Assembly (NCBI GenBank): GCA_037157565.1
Contig: JAZHRO010000054.1
Location: 14,553,501 to 14,617,500 of the forward strand
Length of the DNA: 64,000 nt
Direction: 5' to 3'
Source: Thalassia testudinum
Taxonomy: Eukaryota; Streptophyta; Magnoliopsida; Alismatales; Hydrocharitaceae
Every line of letters starts with the position of its first letter. The stretch's first letter is position 1. A program made the translations under genes and the position numbers. Positions 1-8,567 of this stretch are shown here, piece after piece. The notes below the pieces were generated by a model that did not search any database, was not told the DNA's origin, and was given only the letters and a program-made list of their open reading frames with translations.

Positions 1-1883
1 GATTTTTCAAAAATCGCGTGCCCCTTGACTACTCTTCTCTCTAAGGATGTGCCCTTCGAGATCTCCAAGGAATGCACTCAAGCATTTGAAAACCTCCGTG
101 ACCGAGTCACCCAAGCCTGATCCTACAATCCCCTGATTGGTCTCAACCCTTTGAGATCATGTGCGATGCATCTGACTTCGCTGTAGGAGCAGTTCTGGGG
201 CAGAAAGCTGACGGGAAACCCGTGGTCATCTACTACGCTAGCAAGGCACTTGACGAGGCTCAGTGTAACTATACAGTTACGGAGAAAGAGATGCTAGCCG
301 TAGTATTTGCCCTTGAAAAATTTTGATCTTATCTCCTGGGTTCCCACGTCATCATCTACTCGGATCACACGGCTGTGAGGCATCTCCTTACCAAGAAGGA
401 CGCGAAGACCCAACTAATTCGATGGATCTTGCTGTTGCAAGAATTTGATCTTGAGATTCGCAACAAGGCGGGAAGACAAAATGTGGTAGTTAACCATTTA
501 TCCCGCCTTCCTTCTGAAATCATCTACCCTTCTGGACCCATCACGGAGCATTTCCCTGATGAGCACTTGCTGACTATTGGTACTAAACTTCCATGGTTTG
601 CTAATATAGTAAACTACTTGGCATCTCATCAGATCCTGTCTGATTGGCCGAAAGCCAAGAAAGACAAATTGCGCTCTGATGTCAAGTATTACATTTAGGT
701 AGATTCGTACCTCTTCCGCATAGGTGCCGACCAAATCATCTGGAGATGTGTCCCGGAAGGTGAAGTCAATGATATTCTCTCCTTTTGCCATGATCAGGCA
801 TGCGGTGGCCATTTCTCTGGGCATAAAACCGCATCGAAAATCCTCCAGTGTGGCTTTTATTGGCCCACTCAGTTCAAGGATACATACAATCACTGCAAGG
901 TATGCAGTCGTTGCCAAACTTTGGGCAACATGAGCCATCACGACATGATGCCTTTGCAGCCAATCCTTGTATGCAAAATCTTTGATGTTTGGGGGATTGA
1001 TTTTATGGGCTCCTTTCCTGTTTCAGATGGCTTCGAGTACATTCTGCTGGCTGTGGACTATGTGTCCAAATGGATCGAAGCCATACCGACCCGAACCTGT
1101 GATCATAGAATCGTTCTCAAATTCATTCATCATAATATCTTCTCATGGTTCGGGATTTCTCATGCTATCATCTCTAACGGGGGGACCCATTTCACAAATG
1201 CTCAGTTCAGGTCACTGATGACCAAATACGGGGTCTCTCACCGAATCTCCACTCCTTATCACCCCCAGACTAATGGTCTAGCTGAGCTATCAAATCGGGA
1301 GATCAAGAAAATCCTGCAGGTCACTATTCGGCTTGACAGGAAGGACTGGTCGTCTCGACTTCCGAAAGCCTTGTGGACCTATAGGACCGCCCACAAAACC
1401 TAATTAGGCATGTCTCCCTTTAGACTGGTGTATGGGAAGGCGTGTCACCTTCCCGTCGAACTGGAGCGCAAAGCCTATTGGGCAATACGGAATTGTAATC
1501 TAGATCTTTCTAAGGCTGGAACCCACAGAAAGCTTCAAATTAGCGAGATCGATGAACTACGTCTTGATGCGTACGAGAACTCCCGAATCTACAAGGAGCA
1601 GGTTAAAGCCTTCCATGATAAGCATATCTCTAGAAAGATCTTTCATCCTTGTCAGAAGGTCCTGCTCTTTGATGCTCGACTCAAGCTTTTCCCTGGGAAG
1701 CTGCGATCCAAGTGGGTCGGACCATACTTGGTTCGACAGGTTTTTGGAAATGGAGCCGTTGAAATTAGTCCGCTCAGCCATGATTCCGAACCTTTCATCG
1801 TGAATGGTCAGAGACTCAAACCTTTCATTGATATAACTTCTATTGATTTGGCTGAATCATCATCTATCCTCCATTTTCCCTGA
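1..1883 (+). pseudogene. pol: Athila/Tat pol remnant: RNase H, integrase zinc finger, core and C-terminal domain
   Basis: Translation gives the RT-RNase H linker (LLSKDVPFEI), then RNase H with its acidic residues (FEIMCDASD, TEKEMLAVVFAL, YSDHTAVRHLL). An HHCC integrase zinc finger follows at about 790-920, and the integrase core at about 985-1400 (WGIDFMG; HPQTNGLAE). The C-terminal domain ends at TGA 1881-1883. After one frameshift near 118, everything stays in a single frame, broken only by stops at 324, 696 and 1401. The second catalytic Asp of the DDE triad appears as Asn (ISNGGTHF, where the family normally has SDGGTHF). These lesions mean a dead copy. The enzyme would have copied the template RNA strand out of the hybrid and inserted the cDNA. 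Confidence 0.9.
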
Positions 1884-1923
1884 ACATATTACGTCCAGCC
1901 GATGGCGTAAAACTCAACGCTAA

Positions 1924-1939
1924 ACGGGAGACAGCCCGT
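1924..1939 (+). other. Conserved hairpin after pol stop
   Basis: ACGGG, six-base loop AGACAG, CCCGT, preceded by AAACTCAACGCT. The equivalent hairpin in the second element (41353-41368) has CTGGG and CCCAG arms, so two pairs differ in a compensating way. It may be an RNA element of this lineage; its function is unknown. Confidence 0.6.
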
Positions 1940-2155
1940 CATTCTCTTTGAAAACCTAAAACCTTTTCTAACACCTTTGTGCACTTAAGGTTCACCCTTT
2001 AGGACAGCCGACTCCACCTCAGGTGCTCGCATCTGAGATTAGAAATCGTCTGCAACAGTTACCCCAACCCATTCACTCATCAAAACATCTGTCCTAATGT
2101 ATGAACTAGGTTGAATAAAAACCTCCTAAGTTACAATGAGGACATTGCAAATCTT

Positions 2156-2170
2156 AGGCATGGGGGCGTA
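2156..2170 (+). other. Internal polypurine-tract-like box
   Basis: AGGCATGGGGGCGTA lies 15 bp after GAGGACATTG. It closely matches the terminal polypurine tract, which makes it a candidate second plus-strand primer. Confidence 0.5.
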
Positions 2171-3417
2171 TGAAACTGCAAAACTTGTAAGAAAATGTTT
2201 TAAACAAAAAAATTCACATATACCAAAAACATCATAAAAATTAATTTTTTTTTTTTGAAAAAGAAAATGAGAGGAGGAAAGAAATTTTGTGGAGGAAGAG
2301 AAAAAGGGACAAAATGAAAGAAAAAAGTGATAGTCATTAGTAAGAAACTAAGGAACTAACCTAAGTTCTACACCTCATTCAAGAAAAGAAATGGAAGGTG
2401 CACAGTAAGATTAGTAAGAAAGCGAACCTTAGGCATTCTTGGATAGACTCTTAGTACCCATTAAAATCCAGACATTCCTCAAGAGGTTGAGGAAAATGAA
2501 AAGCTTAAGTAGTAGGTCCAAGGCTTAGGGAGTATTTGGCCTCGTTAACTAACTTATGATTTACATAACTTAGTAACCTAAGCACCCTAACCTCACACAC
2601 AGCTTGGTTCAGTAAGCATCAAAATCAAAATCACGCAGAAGCATCGCAAAAATTTGAAAATAACACTTAGAGTAGGAGCGGCCGATCAACACAAGATGAT
2701 TTGGACAAGTTCCCAGCACGGAGATGTGGGAAATTCCCCTCGAAGATGCGTAACAAAATATCATATCCTTGGTGCTTGTCTCTTAGGATATTTACATATC
2801 CTACAGGGGGCATGTAAGCACTCTGCTGGTTCAGATTCCATGGATGGCATTATCATGAAGTGTCAATTGCCAGGGTCTGAATTCGGCCATGGAACACCAT
2901 AGATGGGATTATCTCGCAATCTCAACATCCAGGGTTCTGGGGGTTACCATGGGCGGTGCTATCTCGAAGCATCGACTGCCAGGAACCCTTGAGGATTAAT
3001 GATGGGGACAAGGAATCTGAAACAGACCGTGTTGAAAAGCCAATCCTAAGCTAGAATTAAAAAGAAAAAGAGAGAAAACTCTCCAAACAGATAAATCTTC
3101 TACCTCACTTTCATACAAAACACACTGCAAATTGAGCCAGGGCTAAAAATAATCTCATGCACGGGTGCTTTAACCACAAAGTCCAATAAACCTTAGGTTA
3201 GTTCTTGTAGGCCTTAAAAACCTTTGCTAAGGATCGAGGCTGAGGCTAGACAGATCTGGATCTTGGTTGGTACTAGAGTACCTTTTAGGCCTATGGTTAG
3301 CATTCTAACCTAATCGAGGTTTCAAATGAAAAAGCACTTATCCGAAATAATCAAGAACTTCATGGTCTAGAACAAGGGTTGAAACCTTAACTTTTTGCTA
3401 AGGGACTAGCAAAAGCT

Positions 3418-3430
3418 AGGCATGGGGGTA
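3418..3430 (+). other. Polypurine tract adjoining the 3' LTR
   Basis: AGGCATGGGGGTA lies directly before the LTR start TGATGAGAACC. The same GCATGGGGGTA precedes the LTR at 42698. It primes plus-strand DNA synthesis in this class of elements. Confidence 0.75.
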
Positions 3431-5242
3431 TGATGAGAACCTCATCATGAACCACTAGCACAATCTAATCTAGATATGTGAGAAAAAGCTCCTACAAGAT
3501 CCAAAGAAAGGTTTAACTCAGAGAATTTCGATTTTAAGAATAAAACAAATCATAAGGGGTAAAACTGTAATTTCACCATTGCAGCTGGAAAATAGGAAAA
3601 TTAAGGGTCTAAACACAGGTCAAACAAGCTTAACAAGAAGGGAAGTGGGATGATCTGATCTAAAAAGGGTTATAGTAACTTTTAGGAATTAAATGACATT
3701 CTGTAACCCTAAAACAAATCTACTTCAATTTACGAGATTCGAGGTAGGATAAAAATCAACCAAACCCTCTAAAATTCATATAAAAATATTCTCTAGGTTT
3801 TAGAACCTTCAATTTGGCCTTAGAAACCTATTTTGACCTAAAAGGAGAGCCATGCCCAAGTAATAACTTAATTTGGGCTTTTACGTAAATTGGCCAGTCA
3901 AACATGGTCCAACTTAGAATTAAAATTCACCATTAAAATCCTTAGGTTGAAATTAGTCTGGTATAAAAACTGGAGCCTAAGAAGAGACCTCCTTGACCAA
4001 CTTTACAATTTGGTCCTCTTTGTTTACTTTCTGACCCTTATCTTTTGAAACTCTTGCATTTAGGACCCTAACTTTTTATCATTCTTTGCAGAACGGTCCT
4101 CCCTACCACTTCTGCATAGCGCCATGCCTCCGGCGACCTTACGCGGAGGATGGCGCCGCGCATGGCAGGGCTGTTGTCCTCTAGAACAGAAGGGGGGTTC
4201 CCTGCGACGTCCACTGTCGCAGGGACCCGCCCACGACCTCTGCCGACCACCATACCTTCCGTGCGAACACGCGGAAGGTATGCGTGTCCCTTCCGGCCAT
4301 ACTTCTGCGAGGCTGGCACGACGCCACCTCGCCCCTCTCTGCGCGCCAAGCCCTTTATAAGGAGCGGCAAACCTTGCCGACTCCGGCAAGCTTCCTTTGA
4401 CGGAGAAAACACCCCCTCTTCATCCCTTTCTCCTCCGGTTAGAGAGCCCAAATCTTCCGGTGATCTCCTCCTCCTCCTCTTCACTCTGCTGCCCTACTTG
4501 CAGCAGGGTCTGCCCTACTCTGTCGTCCGCGCTAGGCTGTACCCGCTGGCGCCCTTCGACTGCTTCCTCGTCGCTGAAACCCTCCTCCAGGGCATCTTCG
4601 TCTCCAGCTCCGGCAGGCACGAGCCGGCTGCTCCTCCCTCCCCCTTCGTCGAGTAATTAGGTAATTAGCTTCCTCTCTCTTTCACTTGTATTTTCCCCCT
4701 TTTAAACTGCCATTTCGACCACCTGACTACCACTGTCCAGACCCATCCTCTCCACCTCCGATCACCATCTCCGGCGAGTCCATCACACGTCCACAGACCC
4801 CTTCGTACCTCGCCGACCAGCCCAGAAGCTCCCTCACACTCCACTCCACTGATTCCCCCTCTCCATTCACTGCCAAGCGCCACCCAACCACCCCCCGAAC
4901 AAACCCACCTTTCTGCCTACAATCTGACCTAGGTCAGCCTCTGCATGCACTCCCGCACCTCGCCGACCACTGCACGAGCTTCGCCACACTCCGGCAAAGC
5001 TTTCCACGTCTTCTGACTTGGCCGAAAGGGCGTCACTGTGATTTCAGGTTCGCGCCCTCTCGCCGCCATTGTCAACAAGCTGCAGCAACTTCACCTACAG
5101 CTGCTGGCATCCTCCAGCCCAGGTGCACGTCCCAGGCTGTGCGGGCAGTAGTCGCGAAGGCACCCGGGCCTGAAGCTGGGTCGCAAGCCTTATCAGCTGC
5201 CTCAATTGGCCGCGGATTGCTTGCCTGCGGGCCCCAAATCGG

Positions 5243-5299
5243 GAGGTGGGACTTTAGTCCCACCTCGTAAGTGCGTGGCTGAGCGCCCGCACTTAAATT
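5243..5299 (+). promoter_or_regulatory. snRNA-type USE dyad plus TATA-like block in LTR
   Basis: A perfect dyad, GAGGTGGGAC, TTTA, GTCCCACCTC (5243-5266), contains GTCCCACCTCG. This is one base from the plant snRNA/7SL upstream sequence element RTCCCACATCG (established motif). TTAAATT follows after 25 bp (5293-5299), near the 23-24 bp spacing known for pol III snRNA promoters. The same arrangement occurs at 44474-44528 and 8388-8429. The role in LTR transcription is inferred. Confidence 0.5.
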
Positions 5300-5519
5300 G
5301 AAAAAGTGCATAGGGCTTACTGCCTTCGAACACAGGGGTCAGGTCCCTCTCCCGCACGCAGCACGCCACGTGCTCGCTCGCCCTCGCCCGCGCTCACGCC
5401 CCGCGGGTCTGGGTAGGATCTGACTACCCTAACCACTCACTCCTCACCCACCACCGCGCGCCGGTGGGCTTGGTCCCGGGCGCGATACCCGCACCCGATT
5501 ACCCTGCTCTGGGAGAGCA

Positions 5520-6000
5520 GTCCTAAGAGAGAATTCTGAGAAAGAGAGAGATGCGGGGAAGGGGTAGGGGTAGGTTTTGCTCTGACTTTTGTGTGAGCGT
5601 GTAGGAAGAAAAGAAGAATAAGAGAAGCGGCCAAAGCCTTAGCCGCTCGGGGCAGCTGAAGAAGGAAGAAAGGAGAGAAACAGAAGAAGAAAGAAGAAGG
5701 AAGGCATTGTAGCAAAGCCACAGATAAGTCGTCTGAGCATTGCATCAGACGTCGGAATCACTACAGTCGCAAAAGAAGAAAGAAGCCTGTGCAGCCGCCA
5801 AGAAGAAGAAGAAAAGAAGAAAAAGAGGGAAGAAGGCACAGCCGTAAGCAAGGAAGGAAAAGAAGAAAGAAGAAAAGAAGAGGAAGATCACCATTGGCGC
5901 AGAGAAGAAATAGAGAAAAGAGAAGGCAAGACCGAAGAAGAACAAGGAAAACAAAGAGAAGAAGAAAAGAAAGAAAAAGAAAAGAGAAGAAGAAGCCAAC
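5520..6000 (+). repeat. Purine-only strand-asymmetric tract in LTR
   Basis: About 480 bp of nearly pure GA on the plus strand (AAGAAGAAAGAAG-type). It produces long Lys/Arg-rich and, on the other strand, Phe/Leu/Ser-rich spurious ORFs. The same tract sits at the same place in the LTR copy (about 44810-45230), and a similar one lies at 11460-11810. It is probably R/U5 sequence of the LTR. Confidence 0.7.
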
Positions 6001-6981
6001 AAAACACTCTCTCTCTTTTATTTTTGTAACCTAATTGAGAACTTATGTATGCTTTTAGAAACGTAGTTGCTCCCTGAGTTCGACCTCAGGAAAACCTTGT
6101 TCCGAGTAAAAAAATCTTGGAATAATCTGGTAGCCGTTTTGTCACATACTATAACGACTGATTGTAACTAAACCATAATAAACATAAAAACACAAAAAGA
6201 TGAAACCACGCCAACCAGCGTTACTACTCCTCTAGCCCTTTACACATCCAGATTCCATCGCGCTCTTCATCGCCGTCAACTATAAATAGCCCTTGACCCC
6301 CTTGATTTTCCTTAAGTTGGCTCCCTTCCTTTTTCTTCACTATAGACAACCCAATAGGGTATTCTTCCACAACTCCGACGAACTTCCACCTCATTTTCCA
6401 ACTTCCTCTGTCCACCTTAATCAGCTCAGGGACTTCGTCGAGGTCTGCTGTGTCTTTGGACACAGTCGCTGACTAAGGAGTGCCTCTACTTCATCCACAT
6501 TTGCCCGCTGGAAATCTTCCTCAATACCCTTTGATTTCGCTCCTCCGTCATGAGCTTTTGATAGAGTTCCTTTGACCCCTTCGTCCAGGTAACAATAGAT
6601 AGGAGTAGATTAGGAGTAGGAGTAGTTTAGATAGGTAGTTAGTTAGGTAGTTTAGCATAATTCAAGAGTTCAAATTTCATCTTCTTCGACTCCGGCGAGC
6701 TCCTTGAATTCGCTAGAGCCCTATTTTTTCTTTTGAATCCATTGTTCACCTTCTTTAATCATTCATGATCATTTCTAACACATTTAATCACTAATTTGAT
6801 CATTGAATCGCCTAATCCAAATCCACCTCCATTAGCTACTCCTGTTGTCCATGGCGGCAGTAGCTGACTTAGATTCACATCCATTGGATCCTCCATCATT
6901 AATTCATCATCAAAGGATCCTATTTATCATCTTAATTTGATTAATTATCGTATATAACTTAAATACCTAATTTTATTTAAG

Positions 6982-7014
6982 CTCCTGAGCTCGCTGTCAA
7001 TGGCAGCTCAGGAG
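6982..7014. repeat. Perfect inverted repeat (10 bp arms)
   Basis: CTCCTGAGCT and AGCTCAGGAG are separated by 13 bases. It is the first of a series of hairpins in this stretch. Confidence 0.8.
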
Positions 7015-7063
7015 TCGTTTAAATTATAAATTATTTATATATTTATGATTGTAGACCTTCTTT

Positions 7064-7102
7064 GACTTGTCTCAACCACCCTTCTGAGTGGGAGAGCAAG
7101 TC
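7064..7102. repeat. Imperfect hairpin
   Basis: GACTTG...CAAGTC outer arms, with internal CTC/GAG and CCAC/GTGG pairs. Confidence 0.5.
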
Positions 7103-7189
7103 CTGTACCTCAACCCACCTAAAATTCATTCACACTGTATTCACTGCTTAATCTTTCATTTAACGAATTTAAGAGGAATTAATTGCGAT

Positions 7190-7213
7190 CCTGAGGTTCC
7201 TTGCAACCTCAGG
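7190..7213. repeat. Perfect inverted repeat (9 bp arms)
   Basis: CCTGAGGTT and AACCTCAGG around a 6-base loop. Confidence 0.8.
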
Positions 7214-7420
7214 AACCTTTTCAAATAAAAAATGGCATGATTTATCTTTTTGTGTACAAAGTTGAACTTTACTGGACTCACTGAAGCTCCGATGAGTGAA
7301 ACTTACTCTTCATCCTATAGAAGATGGCAAGAAGCTCCAGAATGATGTAATTGTGATCATCGATTAATTTGAGGTTGTTTATTTGAAATTTTAACATCTG
7401 GAGTTAGATTATTGATTTGT

Positions 7421-7449
7421 CTTCTACAACTCCGGCGGAGTTGGAGAAG
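7421..7449. repeat. Hairpin with 13 bp arms, one mismatch
   Basis: CTTCTACAACTCC and GGAGTTGGAGAAG around a 3-base loop. Confidence 0.8.
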
Positions 7450-8040
7450 TCTGTACAGAAGCCTAAAAATCACACTTAATGAGTTTAGAAGCATCAGTGC
7501 AATGCACTGAAGCCATTTATGTCCTTAGAGCAATGTAACAACTTTCCTTTCTCTGTCGAACAAAGCATTTTTAGGGCTCAGGCGATGAGCCTAGAACCCT
7601 AATTTCTAGAGTTAAAACACCTGTTTAAGAGGTTGGATGAGTTTCTGAGGATGCTAGGATGCTATTCTAGGGTTTAATTTCTTGTTAAGAGGCTTAAATC
7701 AGAAAGTCAATCTTGAAGCTTCACAGTCAAACTTGAATAGGATATTTTGATTTTGAGATCAATCAGATGTTTTGAGAAGCTTAAGTTGGTCCTGAGAATC
7801 TGTTGAACGAATTTAGATTGATTAGATTGAGCTCTGAAAGTTATTTTGATTAGAATTTCAACCCTGCCAGTTTGGGTTGTTTTCGAATCCAAACTGTCAG
7901 CAGTGAGTTTTTAATGAAATTTGATCTCAAATCCTACCCAGATGAGTTTGTTGAATCCCTTAGAAGTTGTTCCAATTGATTAGAAACGATTCCAAGTGTT
8001 TGTTACACCTTTTCCATTTGAAACCTTTTTCTGAAGTTTT

Positions 8041-8063
8041 CAGAGAAGCTTCAAGCTTCTCTG
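8041..8063. repeat. Perfect inverted repeat (11 bp arms)
   Basis: CAGAGAAGCTT and AAGCTTCTCTG around a single base. Confidence 0.85.
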
Positions 8064-8236
8064 TAGAGACCTGAAGCTTTGAGCTCAAAACCCACACCAT
8101 TAGCTGCGGAATCCCTTGCAGAACCTATTTAGAACCTTAGTTAAGTGAGTAGTCCAGCTTACGGACTCTGTTAACTTGAATATCACTTCTAGGCAGTGTT
8201 AGAACCATAGGAAACCCATAGTTTCGCCCTTCAAAT

Positions 8237-8259
8237 TGAAGGGGAATTCTTCCCCTTCA
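8237..8259. repeat. Perfect inverted repeat (10 bp arms)
   Basis: TGAAGGGGAA and TTCCCCTTCA around a 3-base loop. Confidence 0.85.
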
Positions 8260-8387
8260 CATAAAATTGACCCTGCAACCTTATAGAACTACCCTAGAGC
8301 TTTCCAACAAGCCTTGAATCGCCAGATTTGGAGCTCTAAAATAGGAGTTCTCCTCACTTGAAGTCGGGTCTGGAAGGGGGAGCAAGA

Positions 8388-8429
8388 GTCCCACATCGGA
8401 AGTTCTGGAGTGCTTGCCTTAGTATAAAA
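8388..8429 (+). promoter_or_regulatory. Plant snRNA-type promoter motif: USE and TATA box 24 bp apart
   Basis: GTCCCACATCG (8388-8398) is an exact match to the plant upstream sequence element. After 24 bases comes TATAAAA (8423-8429). That spacing is the one established for pol III-transcribed plant U6/U3 genes. The sequence downstream is not an obvious snRNA or 7SL RNA. It is probably the promoter of the LTR-like sequence it sits in. Confidence 0.55.
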
Positions 8430-8567
8430 CGTTTTTGTTAAAATGCCTCTTCAGTTGACAAGCACTTGGCACGAAATGGAAACGAGCATATATGTGTGTG
8501 TGTGGGCATGTGTGTGCCTGCGAGCGCCTGTGTGGGCATGCATTGTGCGTGACCCTGGGAGGGCGAG

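Larger units (their letters stand above)
1884..3430 (+). other. Non-coding 3' tail of the Athila/Tat element
   Basis: This is 1.5 kb between the pol stop and the LTR with no convincing ORF. Athila elements may carry an env-like gene here, but none is visible. It holds a small hairpin (1924-1939), a GAGGACATTG block followed by a polypurine box (2156-2170), and the terminal polypurine tract (3418-3430). The hairpin, the GAGGACATTG block and both purine boxes recur in the same order in the element at 37069-44104. Confidence 0.65.
1..6144 (+). mobile_element. Athila/Tat-type Ty3/gypsy retrotransposon, 3' portion
   Basis: The order is degenerate pol (RNase H, integrase), a non-coding tail, a polypurine tract and a 3' LTR. 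The 5' LTR, gag, protease and most of reverse transcriptase lie outside the window. The RNase H and integrase text is typical of the plant Athila/Tat lineage (known family pattern). The LTR start is fixed by the polypurine tract ending at 3430 and by homology with the LTR at 35617. The 3' end at 6144 (GTCA) is inferred by aligning with the second LTR copy, whose end is set by a target duplication; CATAC at 6145-6149 would then be the 3' target duplication. The element cannot be autonomous because pol is broken. Confidence 0.85.
3431..6144 (+). repeat. 3' LTR (2714 bp) of the Athila/Tat element
   Basis: It starts TGATGAGAACC and ends GTCA. It matches, in order and over most of its length, the interrupted LTR at 35617-37068 plus 44105-45387 (about 2730 bp without the insert). 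Shared blocks include an AT-rich 5' part, a GC/CT-rich middle, the dyad promoter block near 5243-5299, a purine-only stretch at about 5520-6000, and a short T-rich end with TTGCTCCCT and GTTCGACCTCAG. The two copies are clearly diverged, so the family is not all recent. Confidence 0.8.
6145..8567. other. Old LTR-like non-coding DNA with a cluster of hairpins
   Basis: No coding region is supported. It contains CTATAAATAG (about 6280), several short perfect inverted repeats, and near its right end GTCCCACATCG followed 24 bp later by TATAAAA (8388-8429). Together with the purine-rich stretch that continues after the inserted solo LTR (11460-11810), it looks like a third, diverged LTR of the Athila/Tat kind into which the solo LTR jumped. 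Its outer ends are not visible. Confidence 0.4.

Noticed and set aside
5437..6034. Several Lys/Arg-rich or Phe/Ser-rich ORFs, also at 44785-45303 and 11636-11935
   Set aside because: Product of purine-only low-complexity DNA in LTR R/U5; no protein features.
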